Assembly: GCA_017744735.1 (NCBI GenBank)
Contig: JAGIAR010000007.1
Coordinates: 62,001-126,000, forward strand
DNA: 64,000 nucleotides
From: Novosphingobium sp.
Lineage (GTDB): Bacteria; Pseudomonadota; Alphaproteobacteria; Sphingomonadales; Sphingomonadaceae
Reading direction: 5' to 3'
Made by a program: the position numbers and the translations under genes. Below the pieces are notes generated by a model. It did not search any database and was not told the origin of the DNA. It worked only from the letters and a program-made list of their open reading frames with translations. Positions within the stretch are counted from its first letter, which is position 1. Every line of letters begins with the position of its first letter. Shown here piece after piece: positions 50,301-59,839 of the stretch.

Positions 50301-50372
50301 CCGAGGTCGTAACGACCCGCGCAAGTTCGGAGAGGCGACCCGGCGCAGCCCACTGCGCCGGGTCGGTTTTTT
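50301..50372 (+). promoter_or_regulatory. Candidate transcription attenuator before ilvB
   Basis: A strong terminator hairpin GACCCGGCGCAG/CTGCGCCGGGTC (50337-50348 and 50353-50364) followed by GGTTTTTTC lies between miaA and ilvB. Upstream, GGTCG at 50305-50309 can pair either with CGACC at 50313-50317 or, extended by CCG/CGG around one bulge, with CGACCCGG at 50336-50343, the terminator's own 5' arm. Mutually exclusive pairing is the hallmark of attenuation. It could instead simply terminate miaA. Confidence 0.55.
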
Positions 50373-50466
50373 CAGGGGTATGGAGACTGTGAAGTCCCTC
50401 GCCCGAGAATTGCAGGAGGACCGGAAAGCCGTTCGGCAACCGGTCAGAGGAACGAAGGAATTACAC

Positions 50467-52215
50467 GTGGCCGAAGAGAAAAGCGGCGCGGCGATATTGG
50501 TCGAGACCCTGGTCAGGCAGGGAGTCGAATATGTGTTCGGCTATCCCGGCGGTGCCGTGCTGCCGATCTATGACGAGCTGTTCTCCGACCAGCGCATCCG
50601 CCACATCCTCGTCCGGCACGAAGCCGGCGCGGCCCATGCGGCCGAAGGCTATGCCCGGTCGACCGGCAAGCCCGGCGTGGTGCTGGTCACCTCGGGTCCG
50701 GGCGCAACCAATGCGGTCACCGGCATCGCCGACGCCTTCATGGATTCGATCCCGATGGTCGTCATCACCGGCCAGGTCGCGACGAACCTGATAGGCTCGG
50801 ACGCGTTCCAGGAAGCCGACACGATCGGCATCACCCGGCACTGCACCAAGCACAACTATCTGGTGAAGGACCCGCAGGATCTCGCCGCGACGCTGGACGA
50901 GGCGTTCCAGATCGCCACCACCGGCCGCCCCGGCCCGGTCGTGGTCGATATCCCCAAGAACGTCCAGGTCGCGGTCGCCGCCTGGCACGACGGCGAGATC
51001 CAGCGCAAGATCCGCTACGCACCCAACATGGCCGGCAGCATCGACGAGATCGCCGAGGCGGTCGAGATGATCGCCAACGCCAGGCGCCCGATCTTCTACA
51101 CCGGCGGCGGGATCATCAATTCCGGCCCGCGGGCGACCGAGCTGCTGCGCGAGTTCCAGAAGCTCGTCGGCGCTCCCGTCACCAGCACGCTGATGGGCCT
51201 CGGCGCCTTCCCGTCGGACGATCCCGACTGGCTCGGCATGCTGGGGATGCACGGCACCTACGAAGCCAACCTGGCGATGAACGAGTGCGATGTGATGGTG
51301 AACATCGGCGCGCGCTTCGACGACCGCGTGACCGGCCGGCTCGATGCGTTCTCGCCCAATTCGGCGAAGATCCACATCGATATCGACCGCAGCTCGATCA
51401 ACAAGATCATTCCGGTCGATCTCGGCATCGTCGGCGATTGCGCGACCGTGCTCGAGCAGCTGATCGCCGTCTGGGGCAGCCGCAAGGCGCCCGATCTCGG
51501 CGACTGGAAGCAGCGGATCGAGGAATGGCGCGGGAAGAAGAGCCTGGCCTATCCGGCCAAGGGCAAGACCGACGCGATCATGCCGCAGCATGCGATCGAG
51601 CGGCTCTATGCGCTTACCCGCAAGCACGATCCGATCATCACCACCGAGGTCGGCCAGCACCAGATGTGGGCCGCGCAGTATTTCGGCTTCGACAAGCCGA
51701 ACAAGTGGCTGACCTCCGGCGGTCTCGGCACGATGGGCTACGGCCTGCCCGCCGCGATCGGCGCGCAGCTCGGCAATCCGGATACGCTGGTGATCGACAT
51801 TGCGGGCGAGGCCTCGATCCAGATGAACATCCAGGAACTCGGCACCGCGAGCCAGTTCCGCCTGCCGGTCAAGGTGTTCATCCTCAACAACGAATACATG
51901 GGCATGGTCCGCCAGTGGCAGGAACTGACCTATGAGAGCCGCTATTCGAACAGCTACTCCGACAGCCTGCCCGATTTCGTGCGGCTGGCCGAAGCCTACG
52001 GCTGGAAGGGAATCCGGATCGAGGACGAAAAGGATCTCGACGCCGGGATCGAGGCGATGATCGCGCATGACGGGCCGGTGATCGTCGATTGCCGGGTGGC
52101 GCAGGATGCGAACTGCTTCCCGATGATCCCCTCGGGCGCGGCCCACACCGAAATGCTGCTCTACGGCGACATGGTCGCGGGCACGATGGACGACGAAGCG
52201 AAGGCATTGGTCTGA
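50467..52215 (+). CDS. ilvB: Acetolactate synthase large (catalytic) subunit
   Basis: IlvB is the thiamine-diphosphate enzyme that makes acetolactate or acetohydroxybutyrate for valine, leucine and isoleucine. The 582-residue protein has [15 protein letters not shown], catalytic Glu52 in [16 protein letters not shown], the FAD-binding middle domain and the TPP site around [18 protein letters not shown] 50467 with AAGGA upstream is chosen as start; an in-frame ATG at 50380 would add 29 unconserved residues directly behind the terminator hairpin. ilvN overlaps its stop. Confidence 0.97.
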   Translation: MAEEKSGAAILVETLVRQGVEYVFGYPGGAVLPIYDELFSDQRIRHILVRHEAGAAHAAEGYARSTGKPGVVLVTSGPGATNAVTGIADAFMDSIPMVVITGQVATNLIGSDAFQEADTIGITRHCTKHNYLVKDPQDLAATLDEAFQIATTGRPGPVVVDIPKNVQVAVAAWHDGEIQRKIRYAPNMAGSIDEIAEAVEMIANARRPIFYTGGGIINSGPRATELLREFQKLVGAPVTSTLMGLGAFPSDDPDWLGMLGMHGTYEANLAMNECDVMVNIGARFDDRVTGRLDAFSPNSAKIHIDIDRSSINKIIPVDLGIVGDCATVLEQLIAVWGSRKAPDLGDWKQRIEEWRGKKSLAYPAKGKTDAIMPQHAIERLYALTRKHDPIITTEVGQHQMWAAQYFGFDKPNKWLTSGGLGTMGYGLPAAIGAQLGNPDTLVIDIAGEASIQMNIQELGTASQFRLPVKVFILNNEYMGMVRQWQELTYESRYSNSYSDSLPDFVRLAEAYGWKGIRIEDEKDLDAGIEAMIAHDGPVIVDCRVAQDANCFPMIPSGAAHTEMLLYGDMVAGTMDDEAKALV

Positions 52216-52730
52216 TGAAAATCCAGCGACAAGCCGGTGAGCGCCACGTCCTCACCATCCTGGTCGACAACGAAGCGGGCATACTGGCGAAGATCGCCGG
52301 CCTGTTCACCGCGCGCGGCTACAATATCGACAGCCTGACCGTGGCCGATATCTCGGACAACCACGCGATCAGCCGGATCACCATCGTCACCAACGGTCCA
52401 CCGTCGGTGATCGACCAGATCCACGCCCAGCTCGAACGGCTGGTGCCGGTCCACAAGGTCATCGACCTCAGCGAGGCCGGCCCGCATGTCGAGCGCGAGC
52501 TTGCGCTGATCAAGGTCTCCGGCAAGGGCGACAACCGGGTCGAGGCCCTGCGCCTGGCCGACGTATTCCGCGCGAAGGTGGTCGACACCACCACCGCAAG
52601 CTTCATTTTCGAGCTCACCGGCCCGCCCGACAAGATCGACAGCTTCATCGCGCTGATGCGCGAGCTGGGGTTGGTCGAGGTCGGCCGCACCGGCGTGGTC
52701 GGCATGCTGCGCGGACCGGAGGGGCTTTAA
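52215..52730 (+). CDS. ilvN: Acetolactate synthase small (regulatory) subunit
   Basis: The regulatory subunit gives acetolactate synthase its valine feedback inhibition. The 171-residue protein has an N-terminal ACT domain (LTILVDNEAGILAKIAGLFT, ARGYNIDSLTVADISD) and a C-terminal ACT-like domain ending RTGVVGMLRG. Its ATG overlaps the ilvB stop as TGATG. ilvC follows after 93 bases. Confidence 0.97.
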   Translation: MKIQRQAGERHVLTILVDNEAGILAKIAGLFTARGYNIDSLTVADISDNHAISRITIVTNGPPSVIDQIHAQLERLVPVHKVIDLSEAGPHVERELALIKVSGKGDNRVEALRLADVFRAKVVDTTTASFIFELTGPPDKIDSFIALMRELGLVEVGRTGVVGMLRGPEGL

Positions 52731-53843
<1,113 letters not shown>

Positions 53844-53849
53844 GGGTTC

Positions 53850-53919
53850 ACCCCTCTCCAACTGCGGCTAGGCGACACGTCGCCAAGCCTGCGTATCCTC
53901 CCCCGCAAGGGGGGAGGAG
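53850..53919. repeat. REP-like element, first of an inverted doublet
   Basis: ACCCCTCTCCAACTGCGGCT, a variable hairpin GGCGACACGTCGCC, then GTATCCTCCCCCGCAAGGGG and GGAGGA. It matches 17671-17741 closely (same order of parts). It lies just after the ilvC stop. Confidence 0.72.
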
Positions 53920-53929
53920 CACCCCTTCC

Positions 53930-54001
53930 TATCCTCTCCCCTCGCGGGAGAGGATAGCGGAGCTTGCCGCGTAAGCGGTTAGCGCAGCTTGGAGAGGGGG
54001 C
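53930..54001. repeat. REP-like element, second of an inverted doublet
   Basis: TATCCTCTCCCCTCGCGGGA followed by GAGGATAGCGGAGCTTGC; the first 37 bases differ at one position from 17587. A variable hairpin and AGCTTGGAGAGGGGGC follow. The two units here are in the opposite order to the 17.6 kb doublet. The rest of the 232-base ilvC-yceI gap shows nothing else. Confidence 0.75.
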
Positions 54002-54075
54002 TGGGTTATCCATAGACAACGCCCCCCGCCCGCGCCACACTGCACCCGAGATTCTTGACCTCGGGAGACCCCACA

Positions 54076-54702
54076 ATGCGTAAGCTCTATCTCGGCATCG
54101 CCGGCGCCGCCGGCGCGGCACTGCTTTCTGGCGCCATCGTCCATGCCCAGGCCGGCGCGCCGCCGGCGCCCTCGATGAATCCGGGCGACATCTCGGGCGG
54201 CACCTACACGATCGACGGCGGCCACACCCAGGTGCTGTTTACCTATCTCCACTTCGGCCTGACCAGCAACATGGGCCTGCTCTCGGGCGCGAGCGGTTCG
54301 CTCGCGATCGATCCCAAGGCCCCGCAGAATGCGAAGCTCTCGGTCGACATGCCGATCAACACGCTGCACTCGACGATCGACAAGCTCGACGAGGAATTCC
54401 AGGGCAAGATGTTCTTCGACGCGGCGACCTATCCCACCGCGCATTTCGAATCGACCGGCGTGACCGTCAGCGGCAGCAGCGCCCAGATCGCCGGCAATCT
54501 CACGATCCACGGCGTGACCAAGCCCGCGGTGATCGACGCGACCTTCGCCGCGGTCGGCACCAATCCCTATTCCAAGAAGGAAACCATCGCGTTCAAGGGC
54601 ACCGCTTCGGTCAACCGGGCGGACTTCGGCCTCGGCATGGCCGTGCCGATGGTGAGCGACAAGGTCGATCTGACCATCACCGCCGCCTTCGAGAAGCAAT
54701 AA
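54076..54702 (+). CDS. YceI family periplasmic protein
   Basis: This 208-residue protein has a signal peptide (cleaved near AIVHA, residue 24) and a YceI domain, a lipocalin-like barrel thought to bind isoprenoids: GTYTIDGGHTQVLFTYLHFG, MFFDAATYPTAHFESTG, GNLTIHGVTKPAVIDATF and FGLGMAVPMVSDKVDLTI. ATG 54076 gives the usual signal peptide start. It is a single-gene unit with a strong hairpin after it. Confidence 0.9.
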   Translation: MRKLYLGIAGAAGAALLSGAIVHAQAGAPPAPSMNPGDISGGTYTIDGGHTQVLFTYLHFGLTSNMGLLSGASGSLAIDPKAPQNAKLSVDMPINTLHSTIDKLDEEFQGKMFFDAATYPTAHFESTGVTVSGSSAQIAGNLTIHGVTKPAVIDATFAAVGTNPYSKKETIAFKGTASVNRADFGLGMAVPMVSDKVDLTITAAFEKQ

Positions 54703-54710
54703 GCCTCACG

Positions 54711-54741
54711 ATCCTCCCCGGGACGGTCTCCCGGGGAGGAT
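54711..54741. terminator. Strong hairpin after yceI-family gene
   Basis: ATCCTCCCCGGGA, loop CGGTC, TCCCGGGGAGGAT: a perfect 13-base stem, 8 bases after the stop codon. There is no T-tract, so it may act as a Rho-dependent end or mRNA stabiliser, or be a relative of the palindromic repeats. Confidence 0.6.
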
Positions 54742-54782
54742 ATGACTTGAATATTTACCGCTTATCGGCCATCTGGCCTGCG

Positions 54783-54830
54783 ATGACGAACCGCACGATC
54801 CTTGCGCTGCTTCGACTTACGCGCCCTTAG
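54783..54830 (+). CDS. leuL: leuA leader peptide (15 aa, four Leu)
   Basis: The short frame ATG to TAG encodes MTNRTILALLRLTRP, with Leu at positions 7, 9, 10 and 12. Its stop codon lies within GCCCTTAGGCG (54823-54833), which is perfectly complementary to CGCCTAAGGGC (54867-54877). It is 118 bases upstream of leuA. Leu-rich leader peptides that sense charged tRNA-Leu by ribosome stalling are known before leu operons. No strong ribosome binding site is seen upstream, which lowers confidence. Confidence 0.65.
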   Translation: MTNRTILALLRLTRP

Positions 54831-54877
54831 GCGCGTCTTCTGCTTTGCGCGCGGCGCAGGCAACCCCGCCTAAGGGC
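54823..54877 (+). promoter_or_regulatory. leuA leader stem with alternative pairings
   Basis: GCCCTTAGGCG at 54823-54833 and CGCCTAAGGGC at 54867-54877 form an 11-base perfect stem. The first arm can also form a local hairpin (GCGCC/GGCGC, 54821-54834) and can pair, with one bulge, with the leuA ribosome binding region TAAGGCG (54935-54941). A ribosome stalled on the Leu codons would cover the first arm. No T-tract follows, so control may be at translation. Confidence 0.5.
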
Positions 54878-54948
54878 TCTGCAACCCCCGGTAAAACACA
54901 GGCGCGAAGGCTTTGCCGCGCGTGCCCAAGTCTCTAAGGCGAATTCCC

Positions 54949-56628
54949 ATGTCGATGCTCAAGGATCCGAGCCAGAAATACCGCCCCTTCCCGCAGGTCC
55001 CGATCGCGGACCGGCAGTGGCCCTCGCGCACCATCACCGCGCCGCCGCGCTGGCTCTCGACCGATCTGCGCGACGGCAACCAGTCGATCATCGATCCGAT
55101 GGATGCGGTGAAGAAGAACCGCTTCTTCGACATGCTGGTCGAAATCGGGTTGAAGGAAATCGAGGTCGGCTTCCCCGCCGCGGGCAAGACCGAGTTCGAC
55201 TTCATCCAGAGCCTGGTCCAGTCCGGCCGCATCCCCGACGACGTGATCGTCCAGGTGCTGACCCAGTCGCGCGAGGACCTGATCCGCACCAGCTTCGAAA
55301 GCCTCGAAGGGGCGAAGCAGGCGATCGTCCATCTCTACAACGCGGTCAGCCCCGCGTGGCGCGACATCGTGTTCCGCATGAGCAGGGACGAAGTGCGCGA
55401 AATCGCCGTCAGCGGGGCGAAGATCCTGCGCGACGAGGCGGCCAAGCGTCCCGACACCGACTGGTATTTCGAATACAGCCCCGAGACCTTCTCGACCGCC
55501 GAGCTCGATTTCAGCCTCGAGGTTTGCGAAGCGGTGATGGACGTGCTGCAGCCGACCGAGGATCACAAATTGATCCTCAACCTGCCGGCGACGGTCGAAG
55601 CGGCGACGCCCAACATCTATGCCGACCAGATCGAGTATTTCTGCCGCAATTTGCCGCGGCGGAACACGGTCGCGGTCAGCCTGCACACGCATAACGACCG
55701 CGGCACCGGCGTCGCGGCGGCCGAGCTGGGCCTGATGGCCGGCGCCGACCGCGTCGAGGGCTGCCTGTTCGGCAATGGCGAGCGCACCGGCAATTGCTGC
55801 CTGGTGACGGTGGGGCTCAACATGTACACGCAGGGGGTCGATCCCGGCCTCGATTTCTCGGACATCGACGCGATCATCGAGACGGTCGAATACTGCAACC
55901 AGATCCCGGTCCACCAGCGCCATCCCTATGGCGGCGAACTGGTGTTCACCGCCTTCTCGGGCAGCCATCAGGACGCGATCAAGAAGGGCTTCGAGGCGCA
56001 GGCCGCCCGCAACGACCAGTTGTGGCGCGTGCCCTACCTGCCGATCGACCCGCACGATCTGGGCCGCGATTACGAGGCGGTGATCCGCGTCAACTCGCAG
56101 TCCGGCAAGGGCGGCTTCGCCTGGGTGCTGGAACAGGACCAGGGACTGAAGCTGCCCAAGCGGCTGCAGGCCGACTTCTCCAAGCACGTCCAGCGGATCG
56201 CCGACGAACTGGGCCGCGAGCTCAACGCCGCCGACATCTGGCAGGTGTTCCGCGAGGCCTATTTCGTGAAGGTCGACAAGCGGCGCTTCCGCCTGGTCGA
56301 TTACGACGAAGGCCGCGCCGCGGATGGCGAGCGCATCTTTACCGGCACGATCGAGGTCGACGGGGTCGCGCAAAGCGTGTCGGGCCGCGGCAAGGGCCTG
56401 ATCTCGTCGGTCCTCGCCACACTCAAGAACGCCTTCGGGGTCGAGCTGGAAGTGCGCGACTATTCCGAACACGCGCTCAGCACCGGGACCGATGCGAACG
56501 CGGCCGCCTATCTCGAATGCGCCCTGCCCGACGGACGCGTGGTCTGGGGGGTCGGGATCGACGAGGACGTGGCCTCGGCCAGCGTCCGCGCCATATTGAG
56601 CGCCGCCAACGGCGCCACACGGGAGTGA
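54949..56628 (+). CDS. leuA: 2-isopropylmalate synthase
   Basis: LeuA condenses ketoisovalerate and acetyl-CoA, the first step to leucine. The 559-residue protein is the longer (yeast-like) type, with RWLSTDLRDGNQSIIDPMD, GFPAAGKTEFDF, metal-binding SLHTHNDRGTGVAAAE, and a C-terminal LeuA regulatory domain (about 430-559) for leucine feedback. The start MSMLKDPSQKYRPFPQ is family-like, with AAGGCGA upstream. A leader peptide region precedes it. The SnoaL-like gene follows after 6 bases. Confidence 0.97.
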   Translation: MSMLKDPSQKYRPFPQVPIADRQWPSRTITAPPRWLSTDLRDGNQSIIDPMDAVKKNRFFDMLVEIGLKEIEVGFPAAGKTEFDFIQSLVQSGRIPDDVIVQVLTQSREDLIRTSFESLEGAKQAIVHLYNAVSPAWRDIVFRMSRDEVREIAVSGAKILRDEAAKRPDTDWYFEYSPETFSTAELDFSLEVCEAVMDVLQPTEDHKLILNLPATVEAATPNIYADQIEYFCRNLPRRNTVAVSLHTHNDRGTGVAAAELGLMAGADRVEGCLFGNGERTGNCCLVTVGLNMYTQGVDPGLDFSDIDAIIETVEYCNQIPVHQRHPYGGELVFTAFSGSHQDAIKKGFEAQAARNDQLWRVPYLPIDPHDLGRDYEAVIRVNSQSGKGGFAWVLEQDQGLKLPKRLQADFSKHVQRIADELGRELNAADIWQVFREAYFVKVDKRRFRLVDYDEGRAADGERIFTGTIEVDGVAQSVSGRGKGLISSVLATLKNAFGVELEVRDYSEHALSTGTDANAAAYLECALPDGRVVWGVGIDEDVASASVRAILSAANGATRE

Positions 56629-56634
56629 TGTGAC

Positions 56635-57126
56635 ATGAAGCGATTTCTTGCCTTCGTCGTGCTACCGGCCCTGTTCCTTGGGGCATGCCAGTTGCGGAAA
56701 GACGACGAGGGCAAGGATCGCGCCGAAATCCATGCCTTGCTGGTGTCCTACGGCAGCACGCTCGACGCGCGCGACTTCGACGGCTTCGCGAAGCTGTTCG
56801 CGAAGAACGGGGTCTACGTCACCGGGTCCGGCAAGGGCGTGAGCGGCAAGGAAGCCGGGGAGACCATGCGGCAGGTGTTCGCCGAGAACGCGCTGGGCTT
56901 CAGGGAGCCGAACTTCCACGTGTTCCTCAACGAGGTGGTAGCGCTCGACGATATCGACCACGCCCATGCCAGCTCGATGTCGCTCTACATGGTCCCGGGG
57001 GCGGACAACCGCCCGACCCCGGCGCTGATGGCGCGCTACGAGGACAAGCTCGTGCGCGAGGACGGCGCGTGGAAGTTCGCCAGCCGCAAGGTGATCAGCC
57101 TGATTCCCGCTCCGCCGAAGAAGTAG
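56635..57126 (+). CDS. SnoaL/NTF2-like lipoprotein
   Basis: This 163-residue protein has a lipoprotein signal with lipobox LGAC (Cys18 in FLGACQLRKDD) and a small NTF2/SnoaL domain: AEIHALLVSYGSTLDARDFD, GFAKLFAKNGVYV and ALMARYEDKLVREDGAWKF. It starts 6 bases after the leuA stop and may be read from the same transcript. Its function is unknown; members bind or isomerise small hydrophobic molecules. The next gene encodes a related protein. Confidence 0.8.
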   Translation: MKRFLAFVVLPALFLGACQLRKDDEGKDRAEIHALLVSYGSTLDARDFDGFAKLFAKNGVYVTGSGKGVSGKEAGETMRQVFAENALGFREPNFHVFLNEVVALDDIDHAHASSMSLYMVPGADNRPTPALMARYEDKLVREDGAWKFASRKVISLIPAPPKK

Positions 57127-57164
57127 CTAAGCTCCCGCCCGACCAACGAGTCGGGAGAGGGAAT

Positions 57165-57743
57165 ATGATTCGTCGCGCCGTTCTGGCCGCAGCATTGCTC
57201 GTCGCGCCCATCGCGGGCCAGGCCGCATCCCCCGAGACACCGCTGGAACGGCGGGTCGGGCAGCTTGAGGCCCGCCTTCAGCATGCCGAGGACACGCTCG
57301 CCATCCAGCGAGTGATGACGGACTACGCCAGGTTCATCGATGCCGAGGATTACGACAGCTACGCCGCGCTTTTTGCCCCGGACGGCATCTGGCAGAACGG
57401 CACCAGCGTCCATCGCGGGCCGGCCGAGATCAAGGCGATGCTGGTCGGCCTGTTCGGCACCCCGCCGCCGGGCTTCGTCAATGGCGAGAGTTTCCACCTG
57501 GTCTCGAACATGGAGGTGAACGTCGACGGCGATCATGCCACCGCGCGCTCGCGCTACCTGTTCGTGATGCGCGGCGACGGCGGCGCGCCGGTGCCGATGC
57601 TGGCCGGCCGCTACGAGGACGAGTTCGTGCGGATCGGCGGGACATGGAAAATCCAGCACCGCACCGACTTCTCGGTGATGCCCACCCCGGCGGAATGGCT
57701 CAAGACGATCACCGCGCGCAACGCGGCCAAGGCCAAACCCTGA
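57165..57743 (+). CDS. SnoaL/NTF2-like exported protein
   Basis: This 192-residue protein has a signal peptide (MIRRAVLAAALLVAPIAGQA), a short coiled-coil-like helix (LERRVGQLEARLQHAEDTLA) and a SnoaL domain (VMTDYARFIDAEDYDSYAAL, FAPDGIWQNGTSVHRGPAEI, MLAGRYEDEFVRIGGTWKI). GGGAGAGGG precedes the ATG. It is a paralogue in architecture of the preceding lipoprotein gene (RYEDEFVRIGGTWKI versus RYEDKLVREDGAWKF), so the pair probably arose by duplication. Its function is unknown. Confidence 0.8.
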   Translation: MIRRAVLAAALLVAPIAGQAASPETPLERRVGQLEARLQHAEDTLAIQRVMTDYARFIDAEDYDSYAALFAPDGIWQNGTSVHRGPAEIKAMLVGLFGTPPPGFVNGESFHLVSNMEVNVDGDHATARSRYLFVMRGDGGAPVPMLAGRYEDEFVRIGGTWKIQHRTDFSVMPTPAEWLKTITARNAAKAKP

Positions 57744-57746
57744 TCG

Positions 57747-59771
57747 CTACTTAAGGTACTTGTCGTACCACGCCAGCCACCGCTTCATCCGGTCGACGAC
57801 ATAACTCGGCCGGGTGAAGTGGTGATACTGGTCCGGGTAGATCACCAGCTCGCTGTCGATCCCCTGGGTCTTGAGCGCCTGGTACATCTGCTCGCTCGCC
57901 AGCGTCGGCACGTTCACGTCCGCCCCGCCGACCATGTAGAGCGTCGGGGTCTTGATCCGGTCGGCGTGGAGGAACGGGTAGGAGTTCTTGATCCAAACAT
58001 CGAGGTTCTTCCACGGCACGCCGAGCTCGGTGTCGTAGTCGAGCACGTATTGGTCGGTGCCGTAACCGGCGAAGACGTTGCCGATCGAGGCCCCCGCCAT
58101 CGCCGCCTTGAAGCGCGTGTCCGACGCGATCAGGTAATTGGTCGCCATCCCGCCATAGGACCACCCGCCGACCACGAGCCTGTCGGGGTCCGAAATCCCT
58201 TTGCTCACCGCCAGATCGACCAGCGCGAGGTCTTCGGGCACGTCCACCCCGCCCCACGCGGCATTGAGCGCATTGGCATAGGCGGTCCCGCGCCCGGTGC
58301 TGCCGCGCGGGTTGGGGGTCAGCACCACGAAGCCGGCCCCGGCGAACACGTTCTGCCACATGTCGAACGACCAGTCGTATTGCGCGGCCGGCCCGCCATG
58401 CGGGTGGAGGATCGTCTTGAGCTTCTGCCCCGCGGCGACGCCCGGCGCCGAGGCCGGCGGGGTGAGGATGAACCCGTGGACCTCGGTCCCATCGGGCCCC
58501 TTCCACGCGTTGAAGGTCAATTGGCCGAAGTCGATTTCCTTCAGCCAGTCGTCGTTCTGGTGGCTGAGCGGGCGCAATTTGCCCGCATCGAAGGCATAGA
58601 CCTCGAACGGCTTGCGGGGCGAGCTCTGCAGCAGCGCGGTATGGCCGTTCTTCGCGATCGTCGGGCTCGCGACGACGAATTCGCCCTCGGCCAGCCGGCT
58701 CACCGCGCCGCCGTTCGGCGAAACCGACGCCAGCACCTGCTTGCCGTCGTCTTCCAGCACGAAGCGGATCGCCTTGCCGTCGGGGGTCCACACCGGGCTG
58801 AAATAGGTGTTGCGATCGAGATCCTTGGTCAGCAGGCGCGGCTCGCCCCCCGTCGAGGGGATCACCGCCACCGTGTTGGCGGCGTAATAGATCAGCTTGG
58901 GGTCGCCGTTGCGGATATAGGCGATCTGCTTCCCGTCCGGGCTCCACGCGGGATAGGCCCCCGCATCCTGCGGCACGTCCGCGCCTTCGTAAGTGGTGAG
59001 CCGGAACGGCGCGGCGCCCGGCATGGCGACCGCGGCGATGAAGATGTCGCTGTTGTAGGTCCGGTCGGGATCGGGCGCGCGCTTGGAAGCGAAGGCGACC
59101 TTGGTGGAGTCGGGCGACCAGGCGGGGAGATATTCGTCGTAATCCCCGTCGGTCATCCGCTTCATCGTGCCCGCGGCGAGATCGTAGAGGAACAGGCGCT
59201 GGCGGCGGTTGTCGAGGATGCCGATGTCGTCGACCTTGAAGTGATAGCGGTCGACCACGATCGGCGCGGGGATCTCGTCGCCGTTCGAATCCTTGCCGAG
59301 GTCGGGCTGCTTGTCGCTGACGATCAGCGCGAGATACTTGCCGTCGGGCGAGAAGGCGAAATCGTCGACCGATCCCGCGATCCCGTCGAGCGGCTTGGCC
59401 TCGCCGCCGTTCATCGGCAGCAGCCACAGCCTGGTCTCGCCCTGCTTGTCCTTGTCGGCCCGGCTCGAGAGGAAACCGAGCGTCTTGCCGTCGGGGCTGA
59501 ACTTCGCGCCGCTCTCGCTCTCGCCCGCGCGCCCGGTCAACTGGCGCGGCGCGGCACCGTCCCACGGGGCGAGCCAGATGTGCGAGGCCATCTGGTCCGC
59601 CGCGGTGTCATAGGTCGTGACGGTGTAGGCAACCGCCGACCCGTCGGGCGCGATCTGCGGATCGCCGACCATCTGTTCCTTGAGCTGGTCTTCGGGCCCG
59701 ATCGGGCGGGCGAAGACGGCAACGGGCAGCACGGCAAGCGCCAGCGCAGAGGCGGTGATCAGCAGTCGCAT
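57747..59771 (-). CDS. S9 family peptidase (dipeptidyl/acylaminoacyl peptidase), exported
   Basis: This 674-residue protein has a signal peptide (cleaved near VAVFA, residue 21), a WD-like propeller with repeated SPDGK motifs (KFSPDGKTLGFLSSRAD, AWSPDSTKVAF, AWSPDGKQIAY, VWTPDGKAIRF) and a catalytic domain with Ser538 in GGWSYGG, Asp618 in VGGADVN and His650 or His651 in DQYHHF. It probably removes dipeptides from peptides in the periplasm. It is distinct from the S9 peptidase at 35527. Its stop abuts the SnoaL-like gene's end. Confidence 0.93.
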   Translation of the reverse strand: MRLLITASALALAVLPVAVFARPIGPEDQLKEQMVGDPQIAPDGSAVAYTVTTYDTAADQMASHIWLAPWDGAAPRQLTGRAGESESGAKFSPDGKTLGFLSSRADKDKQGETRLWLLPMNGGEAKPLDGIAGSVDDFAFSPDGKYLALIVSDKQPDLGKDSNGDEIPAPIVVDRYHFKVDDIGILDNRRQRLFLYDLAAGTMKRMTDGDYDEYLPAWSPDSTKVAFASKRAPDPDRTYNSDIFIAAVAMPGAAPFRLTTYEGADVPQDAGAYPAWSPDGKQIAYIRNGDPKLIYYAANTVAVIPSTGGEPRLLTKDLDRNTYFSPVWTPDGKAIRFVLEDDGKQVLASVSPNGGAVSRLAEGEFVVASPTIAKNGHTALLQSSPRKPFEVYAFDAGKLRPLSHQNDDWLKEIDFGQLTFNAWKGPDGTEVHGFILTPPASAPGVAAGQKLKTILHPHGGPAAQYDWSFDMWQNVFAGAGFVVLTPNPRGSTGRGTAYANALNAAWGGVDVPEDLALVDLAVSKGISDPDRLVVGGWSYGGMATNYLIASDTRFKAAMAGASIGNVFAGYGTDQYVLDYDTELGVPWKNLDVWIKNSYPFLHADRIKTPTLYMVGGADVNVPTLASEQMYQALKTQGIDSELVIYPDQYHHFTRPSYVVDRMKRWLAWYDKYLK

Positions 59772-59839
59772 GAAAGATCTCCCTGTTGAGAGACCTTTCT
59801 ACGCAATCGCCGCCTGCGCACAATTGCTTACCGGTGAAA

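Noticed and set aside
50380-50466. N-terminal extension of IlvB from ATG 50380
   Set aside because: The 29 extra residues are not typical of the family, the ATG follows the terminator hairpin without a proper ribosome binding site, and GTG 50467 has one.
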